From Candidatus Melainabacteria bacterium (GTDB taxonomy: Bacteria; Cyanobacteriota; Vampirovibrionia; Obscuribacterales; Obscuribacteraceae), in assembly GCA_003153555.1 (NCBI GenBank), contig PLZS01000095.1:1-60606 (forward strand): 60,606 nucleotides of DNA, given 5' to 3'. The notes beneath the pieces were generated by a model. The model was not told where the DNA came from. It ran no database searches and worked only from the letters and a program-made list of their open reading frames with translations. Shown here piece after piece: positions 52,660 through 60,606 of the stretch. A program made the translations under genes and the position numbers. Numbering within the stretch: the first letter of the stretch is position 1; each line of letters begins with the position of its first letter.

Positions 52660-52688
52660 TTGCTGCGCAGGCCATCCTAGGATAGACT
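52660..52688 (+). promoter_or_regulatory. predicted promoter of the aminotransferase gene
   Basis: -35 TTGCTG (52660-52665), 17-nt spacer, -10 TAGACT (52683-52688). The spacer ends CCTAGGA, almost the same as in the promoter at 49572-49600. Confidence 0.5.
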
Positions 52689-52725
52689 TGTCGACTCATC
52701 AATATCTAAAGCAAGGAGCTGATCG

Positions 52726-53904
52726 ATGCAGTCTCAACTTCGCAAAATTGCGTCCGCCAAAGCCAGTCAATTCCAGGAATCGGTAATCCGCGAAATGTCT
52801 CGCTTGGCTGCGCAGCATAAAGCAGTCAATTTGGCCCAGGGATTGCCTGACTTTCCGTGCCCCTCTGAGCTTAAAGTGGCTGGTGCACAAGCCTTGAATG
52901 ACAACATCAATCAGTACGCAGTCACTTGGGGTGATGCGTTGTTACGCCAAGCAATTGCTGAGAAGTGCAAAAAGTATTCTGCCATGACAGTCGATCCTGA
53001 TACTGAGATCACGGTTACTTGCGGTGCCACCGAAGCTATGGTGGCGACCATGCTGGCGCTTGTTGATCCCGGCGATGAGGTCATTGTTTTCGAGCCATTT
53101 TATGAAAATTATGGACCTGATGCCATCTTATGTGGTGCTACTCCGAAGTATGTTTCGATGCATCCACCCAATTGGGACTTCGATCCAGCTGAGTTGGAGA
53201 AAGCTTTTAACGACAAAACTCGGGCCATCATTTTGAACACCCCGCATAACCCGACTGGGAAAGTTTTTTCGAAAGAAGAATTGCAAGACATTGCTCGCCT
53301 TTGCCAGAAGTGGGGCGTGCTAGCCATCACCGATGAGATTTACGAGCACATTCTCTATGATGGTGCCAAACATTATTCAATTGCCTCCTTCCCCGGAATG
53401 GAAGATCTGACGGTGACGATCAACAGTTTATCCAAAACATATAGCGTCACTGGATGGCGAGTTGGTTGGGCCATCGCTAGCAAAGAATTGACTTTACCGA
53501 TTCGCAAAGTGCACGACTTCTTAACGGTAGGTGCCCCGGCTCCGCTGCAGCGAGCAGGCGTCACGGCGCTCAAACTGCCGGAAAGTTATTACACCGAACT
53601 CGAAGCGGAGTACAACGTCAGCCGTGCTTTCATGTTGGAAACGCTTGATAAGGTCGGTATCCCATATTTCGTTCCAGAAGGCGCCTATTACGCGTTCTGT
53701 GACATTAGCTCTTTTGGTTATGATAACGACCTTCATTTCACAAAACATTTGGTCGAGCAAATTGGCGTTGCTGTAGTTCCAGGAGCCAGCTTCTTTGGTT
53801 CTGCTGCCAAGCTTGCCCGCAACTATGTGCGCTTCTGTTTTAGCCGTCAAATGGATACCCTGGTCGCCGGCAGAGAACGTTTGCTTAAGCTCAAGCACGC
53901 TTAA
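52726..53904 (+). CDS. PLP-dependent aminotransferase, class I
   Basis: 392 residues of the class I/II fold. Motifs: LAQGLPDFPCPSEL and YAVTWGDALLRQAIAEK near the start, NTPHNPTGKVFS, TDEIYEHILYDG, and the PLP Lys in NSLSKTYSVTGWRVGW (about 237), with the Arg near the C terminus (RFCFSR). This pattern matches the kynurenine/methionine transaminase (YbdL-type) group, which transfers amino groups between aromatic or sulfur amino acids and 2-oxo acids. AAGGAG lies 7 nt before the ATG. The exact substrate cannot be read from sequence. Confidence 0.9.
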   Translation: MQSQLRKIASAKASQFQESVIREMSRLAAQHKAVNLAQGLPDFPCPSELKVAGAQALNDNINQYAVTWGDALLRQAIAEKCKKYSAMTVDPDTEITVTCGATEAMVATMLALVDPGDEVIVFEPFYENYGPDAILCGATPKYVSMHPPNWDFDPAELEKAFNDKTRAIILNTPHNPTGKVFSKEELQDIARLCQKWGVLAITDEIYEHILYDGAKHYSIASFPGMEDLTVTINSLSKTYSVTGWRVGWAIASKELTLPIRKVHDFLTVGAPAPLQRAGVTALKLPESYYTELEAEYNVSRAFMLETLDKVGIPYFVPEGAYYAFCDISSFGYDNDLHFTKHLVEQIGVAVVPGASFFGSAAKLARNYVRFCFSRQMDTLVAGRERLLKLKHA

Positions 53905-54002
53905 ATCTCAGTCCTGAAAGCCGACCTGAAACCCGAGAGCGCCGATCTCACTAGCGTCTTAGCTTCCCGTCCATGATGATCAGCATTCCGTTTCAATAAC
54001 CA

Positions 54003-54034
54003 AATGCGGTACTAATACGAGAATATTTCGCATT
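54003..54034. promoter_or_regulatory. inverted repeat before the efflux genes
   Basis: AATGCG (54003-54008) and CGCATT (54029-54034) with a 20-nt AT-rich centre, 58 nt before the efflux operon. It could be a metal-responsive operator, but no regulator gene is near. Confidence 0.35.
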
Positions 54035-54091
54035 AGCTGGATATTCCGGCTATTCAGCGCTAGCATATCGGTATCTGAACTTGTTAATCTC

Positions 54092-55339
54092 ATGTCACTC
54101 AAAACCGTTCCACTACTTTTCGCTCTTCTCTCCGCCGTGTTCATGCATGGATGTGAACGACATGCACAATCGTCTGAGATGACTCTGCCGCTGCCTTCTA
54201 AATCGCAGATCGCCCCAACGGGCTCAAGCGATATGGTGATTCTCAATCCCCAGGCCGTTGAACTTTCGGGGATTAAATCAACTCTGATAATCTCCGAGCC
54301 GGGCACTGCACAGATAAAAACCACAGGCGAAATTAAAGCAGCCGAACCGAACGTTTTTCACATCAGTTCCCTTGTTGTCGGTCGGGTTATCGCTGATAAA
54401 GCCAATCTTGGTGATTATATAAAGCAGGGACAAATTCTCGCACAGATCCAAAACGCTCAAGTGACAAAGGTGGCGGGTGATTACATCCACCAGTTGCATC
54501 AAAATGAAGTTGAGCAACAACAAGCCAAAGCGAAATTAGCGCTGGCTGAGAGAACTCTTGAGCGTGTCACTCAGCTCAACAAGGAGGGTATTGCGCCTCA
54601 GAAAGACGTTTATGCAGCCCAGAATGCAAAAGAATTGATCCAAATCGAATTGGCGGGATTGAAAGAGCACACAATCCATATCACAGCGGAAACGAAAGAG
54701 TTGCTTAAACAGTATGGCGTGCAAATGTCCGAAACATATGACATTCATAAGGTGCCCTCAAGCAGCCCACTGCTATCACCTCGAGCTGGTGTGATTATTG
54801 AGAAATCAATTACTCTTGGCGATGTGGTTGATACTTCCAAGCCACTTTACGTGGTGGCAGATCTCTCTAATGTCTGGCTCGATATAAATGTTTTTGACAA
54901 AGACATCTCCACTGTAAGAGTCGGTCAATCCATTGTTTTTCGAAGCGACAGTTTACCTGGTCGTGCCATCCCCGGGCGGATCAGCTACATCAAGCCTCAG
55001 GCCGGAGATAACAAGACTTTCGTGGCGCGCGCTGTTTTGAATAATCCGGGATTTCTTTTGAAACCTGGTATGTTCGGTCAAGTTGAAATTGAAGCTGCCA
55101 ATGTCTCCAGGGGGGCGTACATACCCGACGGCGCTTTGCAGCGCTTCAATGACGAAATTTTTGCTTTCATTGACCGAGGAGACTGCCACTATCTGAAACG
55201 CAAAATCACGTTGGGTCAGCGAATAATGGATGGATATATAGTCACCTCTGGTATCGCTGTTGGTGATCGTGTTGTTACCTCGGGCGCCTTGACGCTTAAG
55301 GCGGAATTGTTGAAAGGTACAATTGGGCAGGGCGAGTAA
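54092..55339 (+). CDS. RND efflux periplasmic adaptor (CzcB-like), lipoprotein
   Basis: 415 residues with a lipobox (FALLSAVFMHGCE, Cys about 21). Layout of a membrane fusion protein: beta-barrel and lipoyl halves (SSLVVGRVIADKANLGDYIKQGQ, SPRAGVIIEKSITLGDVVDTSKP), a coiled-coil hairpin between them (about 125-190), and a C-terminal membrane-proximal domain ending in VTSGALTLKAELLKG. It bridges the inner-membrane pump to an outer-membrane channel. Its stop is 5 nt before the pump gene, one operon. No TolC/CzcC-type gene is in the window. CzcB-like is inferred from the HME-type partner. Confidence 0.85.
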   Translation: MSLKTVPLLFALLSAVFMHGCERHAQSSEMTLPLPSKSQIAPTGSSDMVILNPQAVELSGIKSTLIISEPGTAQIKTTGEIKAAEPNVFHISSLVVGRVIADKANLGDYIKQGQILAQIQNAQVTKVAGDYIHQLHQNEVEQQQAKAKLALAERTLERVTQLNKEGIAPQKDVYAAQNAKELIQIELAGLKEHTIHITAETKELLKQYGVQMSETYDIHKVPSSSPLLSPRAGVIIEKSITLGDVVDTSKPLYVVADLSNVWLDINVFDKDISTVRVGQSIVFRSDSLPGRAIPGRISYIKPQAGDNKTFVARAVLNNPGFLLKPGMFGQVEIEAANVSRGAYIPDGALQRFNDEIFAFIDRGDCHYLKRKITLGQRIMDGYIVTSGIAVGDRVVTSGALTLKAELLKGTIGQGE

Positions 55340-55344
55340 GTCGA

Positions 55345-58300
55345 ATGGAAGATTTCTTCGCAGGGCTAACGAGGTATCGACTGGCGGTATGTCTTGTCTT
55401 CGCGGGCTTCTTCGCCGCAGGCATCTATGCTTTGATGCGTTTACCGATCGACGCCTTTCCTGATCTGGCAAACAATCAGGTCCAGGTTTTAACCGAGGCC
55501 CCTGCCATGGGTCCCTTGGAAGTTGAGCAACTCGTCACCATTCCGATCGAGTCGATTATGAATGGTTTGCCAAACGTAGTGCAGATCCGCTCTTTATCTA
55601 AATATGGATTGTCCGTTGTCACCGTCGTTTTTAAAGACAACGTCGACACGTACTTTGCCCGACAGATTGTCTTCGAGCGGCTTCAGACCGCAAAAGCGCG
55701 CATTCCTTCTGAATGCATTCCCCAACTTGGTCCGACCAGCACGGCGATGGGGGAGATTTTTCAATACACCGTATCTGGTGCCGGTAAATCACTCACTGAC
55801 TTGAAGACCCTACATGAATGGGACATCAAATATCAACTGCGGACTGTGCCGGGTGTGGCTGAGGTCAATACGTGGGGCGGTTTTACGGACGAGTACGTCG
55901 TTACCGTGGAACCAACTAGATTGCAGCAATACAATTTGACCATTCAGGATGTATTCAGCGCTATTCGGCAAAATAACGAAAATTTCGGTGCCGGTATTAT
56001 CGATCACGAGAAAGAACAATACGTTGTGCGCGGAATTGGACGAGTTAATTCGATTGAAAATATCGAGAACATCATTGTAACCAGAAAGAAGGACGTGCCC
56101 GTACTTTTGAAAAACATTGCTACGGTGGGGCATGGTACAGCACTGAGACAAGGTGCCTCAACTAAAAATGGTGAAGGAGAGGTTGTTGTTGGCTTGGTGA
56201 TGATGCTTAAAGGTGACAACAGTCGAGAAGTTATTCAACGTGTTAAAGATAAAATTCGGGATATACAAAAGACACTTCCGGAAGGCGTTGCATTGCAACC
56301 GTTTTACGATCAATCAGGACTGGTCGAGCAAACGATTGACACTGTGCGAAACAATCTTCTTGAAGGCGGCTTCCTTGTAATTTCTGTGCTTCTGCTGATG
56401 GTCGGTCATTTTAGGGCTGCTGCAATTGTCGCTCTAGCAATACCACTTTCCATGACCTTCTCATTTATTGGTATGCGCTGGCTTGGTATTTCTGCCAACA
56501 TTATGAGCTTGGGTGCTGTTGATTTCGGCATGATTGTGGACGGCTCTATCGTCATGGTTGAAAACATCATGCGCAACATGTCCAATGCTGGTACGGCGAA
56601 CAAGAACGAAATCATCCAACTTTCTGTCAGGCAAGTTTGTCGACCAATTCTCTTTGGCATTCTCATAATCGCCGTGGTTTACCTTCCAGTGCTCTGTTTG
56701 GAAGGCATGGAATACAAAATGTTTGCCCCAATGGTGATCACTGTTTGCTCGGCCTTGTTTGGGTCGTTGCTTATCTCCTTGATTTTGGTGCCTGTGTTAT
56801 GCAGCCTGCTGCTGCCGAACAGAATTAAAGAACGCCAAAGCATCATTCTAAAACTAATCACGCCACCGTATTTGATGTTGTTCGATTGGGTCGTCAGAAA
56901 CAGAGTATTGACCATCGCCCTGGCTGGAATAGCACTTTGCCTTTCTTTGGGCTCTGTCCCGTTTCTTGGTACCGAGTTCGTGCCAAAGCTTGATGAAGGC
57001 GACATCCTCGTTGAGATCAAAAACTTCCCCAGCATTTCGCTGCAGGGAGGACTCGAAGTTGCTACGCATGTAGAAGCGTTGATTAAGCGAATCCCAGAGG
57101 TTAAGACCTGCGTATCTCGTACTGGTCGACCTGACTTGGCTACAGACCCTATGGGTGTCTATGCGTCTGATGTGTATGTGATCCTAAAACCTAAAAATGA
57201 GTGGCGTGCAGGTGTGACCAAGGAATCAATTACACAGACAATCCGAAAAGCCTTAGAAACACAAATTGCAGGAGCACAATTCAATTTTACGCAGCCGATC
57301 GCCATGCGTGTCGACGAACTTGTTTCAGGAGTTCGTGCGGATGTGGCCGTGAAGCTATTTGGCGATGATATGGATTATCTGCAACAAGAGGCATCCGAAA
57401 TACAAAAGATTGTCGGCTCCGTTAAAGGCGCTACTGACTTACAAATTGAAAAAATATTCGGCACGGCTCAAATCCTGATCATTCCCGATCGCAGCAAACT
57501 GGCGCGTTATGGCATCACTGTCGATGAAATTCGGCAAATTTCTGAAACTGCCATTATCGGCACACCGGTGTCGCAAGTATTAAGTGGTCGTCGGCGATTT
57601 GACTTGCGCGTCAAATTACCGAAGGGCAGCAATCTTGAACCTGCCAATGTTGGAGATTTGCTTGTCGAAACCGCAAGTGGTGCGCGCATTCCTTTGAGCC
57701 AACTTGCTGAGATCCGCATGGAGCAAGGAATGGAGGTTGTAAACCGAGAGTTTGGACAACGTCGCATTGTCGTTCAATGTAATGTGCGCGGTAGAGACGT
57801 TGGCTCATTTGTTGCTGAATGTCAGCAAAAACTTGCTGCTGGCGTTAAATTGAACCCCGGTTACTACATGACGTGGGGCGGTCAGTTTGAAAACCAAGAG
57901 CGAGCGATGAAACGCCTCTCGTATGTTGTACCGATTTCAATTTTGATTATCTTCATATTGCTAACGATCACGTTCGCCTCAATAAAAGAAGCGTTGATCG
58001 TTTTGCTCAACGTTCCCTTCGCACTGATTGGCGGGGTGCTCGCGTTGTGGTTGCGCGGAATGTATCTGAGTGTTCCGGCCACGATTGGATTCGTCGCCCT
58101 GTTTGGTGTCGCCGTGCTCAATGGGCTTGTGCTTATTTCTGCTGTGAACAGGTTGATTGCAGATGGACTGGATGTTGAGACGGCGTTGCGGAAAGGCGTT
58201 GAGAGCAGGCTGCGCCCCGTGCTCATGACTGCAATGGTGGCATCGCTCGGTTTTCTGCCGATGGCACTTTCTCAAGGGGCTGGAGCCGAAGTGCAGAAGC

Positions 58301-58449
58301 CGTTGGCGACGGTCGTGATCGGTGGTTTATGTAGTTCAACGATTCTAACGCTGCTTGTGTTGCCTGCAGTTTACGCGCTTGTCTTCAGAAAGCGCTCGGC
58401 ACGTCGAGAGGAGCAAATCGCGGTTGAGCATTCGTCCGCAGAGCCGTGA
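55345..58449 (+). CDS. HME-family RND efflux pump (CzcA-like)
   Basis: 1034 residues with 12 membrane helices and two large periplasmic loops. The helix-4 signature DFGMIVDGSIVMVEN (Asp about 393 and 399, Glu about 406) is the heavy-metal-efflux type of proton relay, so export of divalent or monovalent metal cations driven by protons is the expectation. Other family blocks include FPDLANNQVQVLTEAPAMGP near the start, GLPNVVQIRSLSKYGLSVV, and the C-terminal GVAVLNGLVLISAVNRL. Length is normal. The metal (Zn, Co, Cd, Cu or Ag) is not decided by these motifs. It is transcribed with the adaptor just upstream. Confidence 0.9.
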   Translation: MEDFFAGLTRYRLAVCLVFAGFFAAGIYALMRLPIDAFPDLANNQVQVLTEAPAMGPLEVEQLVTIPIESIMNGLPNVVQIRSLSKYGLSVVTVVFKDNVDTYFARQIVFERLQTAKARIPSECIPQLGPTSTAMGEIFQYTVSGAGKSLTDLKTLHEWDIKYQLRTVPGVAEVNTWGGFTDEYVVTVEPTRLQQYNLTIQDVFSAIRQNNENFGAGIIDHEKEQYVVRGIGRVNSIENIENIIVTRKKDVPVLLKNIATVGHGTALRQGASTKNGEGEVVVGLVMMLKGDNSREVIQRVKDKIRDIQKTLPEGVALQPFYDQSGLVEQTIDTVRNNLLEGGFLVISVLLLMVGHFRAAAIVALAIPLSMTFSFIGMRWLGISANIMSLGAVDFGMIVDGSIVMVENIMRNMSNAGTANKNEIIQLSVRQVCRPILFGILIIAVVYLPVLCLEGMEYKMFAPMVITVCSALFGSLLISLILVPVLCSLLLPNRIKERQSIILKLITPPYLMLFDWVVRNRVLTIALAGIALCLSLGSVPFLGTEFVPKLDEGDILVEIKNFPSISLQGGLEVATHVEALIKRIPEVKTCVSRTGRPDLATDPMGVYASDVYVILKPKNEWRAGVTKESITQTIRKALETQIAGAQFNFTQPIAMRVDELVSGVRADVAVKLFGDDMDYLQQEASEIQKIVGSVKGATDLQIEKIFGTAQILIIPDRSKLARYGITVDEIRQISETAIIGTPVSQVLSGRRRFDLRVKLPKGSNLEPANVGDLLVETASGARIPLSQLAEIRMEQGMEVVNREFGQRRIVVQCNVRGRDVGSFVAECQQKLAAGVKLNPGYYMTWGGQFENQERAMKRLSYVVPISILIIFILLTITFASIKEALIVLLNVPFALIGGVLALWLRGMYLSVPATIGFVALFGVAVLNGLVLISAVNRLIADGLDVETALRKGVESRLRPVLMTAMVASLGFLPMALSQGAGAEVQKPLATVVIGGLCSSTILTLLVLPAVYALVFRKRSARREEQIAVEHSSAEP

Positions 58450-58459
58450 CGGTGAGAAA

Positions 58460-58605
58460 TGGAGCGCACGCGTCCCTCGTGCTTCGAACAACACAAAACC
58501 AATTAGTCATCGATGAAGAAATGGAGTGCGGGTTTTTAACCCGCCTTGATCACCCCGAAGTGATCCGCCTTATAGTTATTGGCGGCTAGGATAGCCGCGC
58601 TCCAT
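58460..58605. repeat. cluster of three hairpin repeats
   Basis: Reversed copy GCACGCG-TCC-CTCGTGC (58466-58482, one mismatch). Reversed copy GCGGGTT-TTT-AACCCGC (58528-58544). Forward copy GCGGCTA-GGA-TAGCCGC (58582-58598), then GCTCCATTTC. The last two face each other. They lie between the convergent CzcA and TMEM14 genes. Confidence 0.85.
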
Positions 58606-58611
58606 TTCGGT

Positions 58612-58962
58612 TCAACTGGACAAATCAACAAAGGCTTTTGCACAAAGCAATTGACCGACAACGCAGAAAATAAGTATTAGACCCGCTGGCATGAATTTCT
58701 TTGTTTTCATTAGACGCATCGCAAAGACAGTGTCTAAAAGAGCGTAAGTGATGAATGATGCGATCATGGCTTCTTTTACTTGGCCATTGCATGCGACGCC
58801 AAATATAATCGCCAGAATCACAGCACTGACAATGCCCGAGATCAACGAAGCCTTGCTCGAGGCTTTGACGTATCCCATAACACCGCCGCCAAGTACGAGG
58901 AACGCCATAATCAGCATGTAATTGCGCGCAATCTCGATAAAGCTAGTCAAATCAATCACCAT
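58612..58962 (-). CDS. TMEM14/UPF0136-family small membrane protein
   Basis: About 116 residues with four membrane helices. GGGVMGYVKASSKASLISGIVSAVILAI carries the GY-K-gSkaSL signature of the UPF0136/Tmem_14 family; in eukaryotes one member affects haem or fatty-acid export, and bacterial roles are unknown. The frame opens at TTG 58968, but ATG 58962 is more usual; no clear ribosome site decides. It lies 31 nt downstream of the purple-acid-phosphatase-like gene on the same strand and may share its transcript. Confidence 0.72.
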   Translation of the reverse strand: MVIDLTSFIEIARNYMLIMAFLVLGGGVMGYVKASSKASLISGIVSAVILAIIFGVACNGQVKEAMIASFITYALLDTVFAMRLMKTKKFMPAGLILIFCVVGQLLCAKAFVDLSS

Positions 58963-58999
58963 CAGCAAGTATTGTGGACTAACTTACCATAGTGACATC

Positions 59000-60466
59000 T
59001 CACGTCTTCGTTAATTTGAACTCGTCCAGCGGAACTCCTTCGTCGTTCAACTGTCGCACGACCATGGTATCGCCATTAATATCACACGTTGTGAATGAAT
59101 GGACTTCGCCATTGAACTTGTCTATAAAATCCACCTTTTCAGTTTGTTGCTTGACGCCATAAAGGTGAGCTCCACCGGCTCCTGTAATAACGTAAATCAC
59201 CCCCTTAGGCTTGGTTACAGTTTTGCCGTTATATGCTTTGTCTAACCTGAATGTACCGGTGACAGTTCCGTCAGCGTTCATAACAGGTTTGTCGTCTTTC
59301 CTAACTGCTTTGAAAAATAGAGGATATGTTCGTTGATAGTTGTGCACGTGGCCGGCCCAAACAACGTCGACTCCGCATTCTTCGAAAATATCCGAGAGCA
59401 AGCGCATGCGCTGTTCCATGGAATGTTGAGTATCGTCGCTAAATCCCGGTTGATGGAACGTGACGAATTTCCAGCGTGCATTCCTTGCTGCATTAAGATC
59501 TTTCCTGACCCAGTCCCTGAGCGCCGAGTCAGTCCAATCCATGTAGTAATTTCCATCCAAAACTGTCCAATGGGAATTGCCGTAATCAAACGAATAGTTT
59601 GCCATGACCGGATAGTTGACGCCTGCGGATTGTAAAAAAGCTTTCTTGTTTGACTCGGTTCCGCTGAGAGGAGGAGCACCCTTGGCACCATTCTTGGTGA
59701 TAGGTCCATTGTGTGGTTGTGACCACACAGTAAAATAGGCGAGCGCATCTGGAAATTTATTCAGGTCTGTACTGTTTGTGTCATTTGCAAATGCAATGTC
59801 GTGATTGCCTAAGACCGGCGCTAAAAGATGCGATCTCGTTATCGGTGCGCCGACCTTTGGATCAGCATGATCGGCGTTGTAGACTGGAAAAAAGCGGCTA
59901 GCGTACTCAGAAAACAGCCCGCGATTGTAGACAATATCTCCCGGCACCACAATTAGATCTGGATTCTGTTTACTACATTGGTACGCTATTTTTTTCTGCC
60001 CATCGGTTCCGGAGGCGCAGTCGCCAAAAATAGCTATGTGCAGCGGTTGTTCCGCAGTTTTGCGAGCCATGGAGGTCGCCTGAAACACTTCTTGCTTATT
60101 GATTCGCACTCTATAGTCGAACAGTTGTCCCGGTTTTAACCCACTGAGCTCGCATGCATAGATTTCCAGGTTTGGTTGTTGAGAATCCAAAAGCCGATGA
60201 TGATGGATAGCATTTTTTACCTCAGTCCAAATCTGACTTTCGTGTGGTTTGAGATCAACTGCCCAATGTTTGTTTTCTTTGCTGAGCCAGAGTAATTCCT
60301 CTGCTTCAAGTGGTGCAAGCTGCGCGTGATCGCCGAGTTGCAAGTACGGTTTGGCAAAAAAAGGAGTTGTGGTTTCCGATTGATCAGCGGCTTGAGCAGT
60401 AGATCCACACGCCACAAGAAGTGTCGTTAGCAATGATGCAAAGCATGGTTTGAATTCGGTTGACAT
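59000..60466 (-). CDS. Exported purple-acid-phosphatase-like metallophosphoesterase
   Basis: 488 residues. A signal peptide (FKPCFASLLTTLLVACGSTAQAA, with a possible lipobox at VACG) precedes an N-terminal fibronectin-like domain (about 40-140, ending PGQLFDYRVRIN). The catalytic domain has all five blocks: IFGDCAS, VPGDIVYNRG, LGNHD, TFHQPGF and GHVHNYQRTYP, with the Tyr (VYN) that can bind Fe(III). Substrates in the family range over phosphate monoesters; this one is not decided. It is the last complete gene in the window. Confidence 0.87.
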   Translation of the reverse strand: MSTEFKPCFASLLTTLLVACGSTAQAADQSETTTPFFAKPYLQLGDHAQLAPLEAEELLWLSKENKHWAVDLKPHESQIWTEVKNAIHHHRLLDSQQPNLEIYACELSGLKPGQLFDYRVRINKQEVFQATSMARKTAEQPLHIAIFGDCASGTDGQKKIAYQCSKQNPDLIVVPGDIVYNRGLFSEYASRFFPVYNADHADPKVGAPITRSHLLAPVLGNHDIAFANDTNSTDLNKFPDALAYFTVWSQPHNGPITKNGAKGAPPLSGTESNKKAFLQSAGVNYPVMANYSFDYGNSHWTVLDGNYYMDWTDSALRDWVRKDLNAARNARWKFVTFHQPGFSDDTQHSMEQRMRLLSDIFEECGVDVVWAGHVHNYQRTYPLFFKAVRKDDKPVMNADGTVTGTFRLDKAYNGKTVTKPKGVIYVITGAGGAHLYGVKQQTEKVDFIDKFNGEVHSFTTCDINGDTMVVRQLNDEGVPLDEFKLTKT

Positions 60467-60564
60467 CGAAAGGATTCCCTTAAATTATGAGCTGAATCGC
60501 GAGACACTGAATAGCATTAAATTACTGATCTCTGCAAGGATAAAATTATCTGGCAGGAGCGCCG

Positions 60565-60584
60565 AGGGTATCCGCGGATACCCT
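60565..60584. repeat. 20-bp palindrome with TATCCGCGGATA core
   Basis: Perfect palindrome 60565-60584, upstream of the phosphatase gene. The core is the same as at 17715-17728, and both copies have CGAG before and TCCGA and CCTAT after the core. Confidence 0.75.
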
Positions 60585-60606
60585 GTCCGAGGAGGGCCTA
60601 TCCGAG

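Noticed and set aside
15822..58605. CRISPR array
   Set aside because: The repeats are scattered over 43 kb, vary in sequence and have no regular spacers or cas genes.

Overview
The window looks like a chromosomal segment of a diderm (Gram-negative-type) bacterium of roughly 50 percent GC. It carries lipoproteins with lipoboxes, an RND efflux pair, a bacterial alpha-2-macroglobulin, a SpoIID-type protein, a Uma2 protein, several TPR proteins and serine/threonine kinases. This mixture, the cyanobacterial flavour (Uma2, DUF5132-like) and the many intergenic hairpin repeats would fit the non-photosynthetic sister lineage of Cyanobacteria (Vampirovibrionia/Obscuribacterales). That assignment is an inference from gene style only. 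I saw no rRNA, tRNA, CRISPR array, prophage or intact insertion sequence.

Layout. 0.2-8.3 kb: a thiolase, NAD-dependent DNA ligase (ligA) and secreted TPR protein in tight succession, then two translationally coupled membrane Ser/Thr kinases. 8.3-14.1 kb: a metal-handling block (DUF5132-like protein, HMA-like protein, P1B-type ATPase) followed by an APC permease. 14.3-20.7 kb: a repeat-containing hypothetical, then a seven-gene minus-strand operon that resembles a stripped phenylacetate pathway (PaaA-like epoxidase, PaaK ligase, FlK-type thioesterase, EthD protein, ring-hydrolase-like crotonase with a zinc ribbon, PaaF, PaaG). 20.9-33.3 kb: mostly membrane and envelope proteins (duplicated CPBP protease, metallophosphoesterase, SGNH-like protein, polytopic proteins, DUF922-type lipoprotein, HTTM protein). 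33.4-45.6 kb: cell-surface genes (TadG-like protein, copper amine oxidase lipoprotein, VanW protein, thioester alpha-2-macroglobulin overlapped by a secreted AMMECR1-domain protein, and a divergent Tat-type penicillin-binding transpeptidase). 45.8-53.9 kb: a DUF2252 fusion, tandem-Usp protein, metallothionein, SpoIID protein, RsbX-like phosphatase, TPR protein and aminotransferase. 54-60.5 kb: a CzcB/CzcA-like efflux pair, a TMEM14 protein and a purple-acid-phosphatase-like enzyme.

How genes may work together. The copper amine oxidase (aromatic amine to aldehyde) could feed the phenylacetyl-CoA-type operon. The P-type ATPase block, metallothionein and CzcBA pair suggest repeated heavy-metal handling. 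The alpha-2-macroglobulin, AMMECR1-like protein and PBP form a probable envelope-protection locus.

The most striking non-coding signal is a family of about 19 hairpins. Each has a 7-bp stem, a 3-4 nt purine loop (often GGA) and the tag GCGCTCC on one side. Stem sequences differ between copies, but both arms change together, and several copies sit as facing pairs like REPIN elements. One copy lies in frame inside the PBP gene and two lie at the 5' end of the amine oxidase gene.
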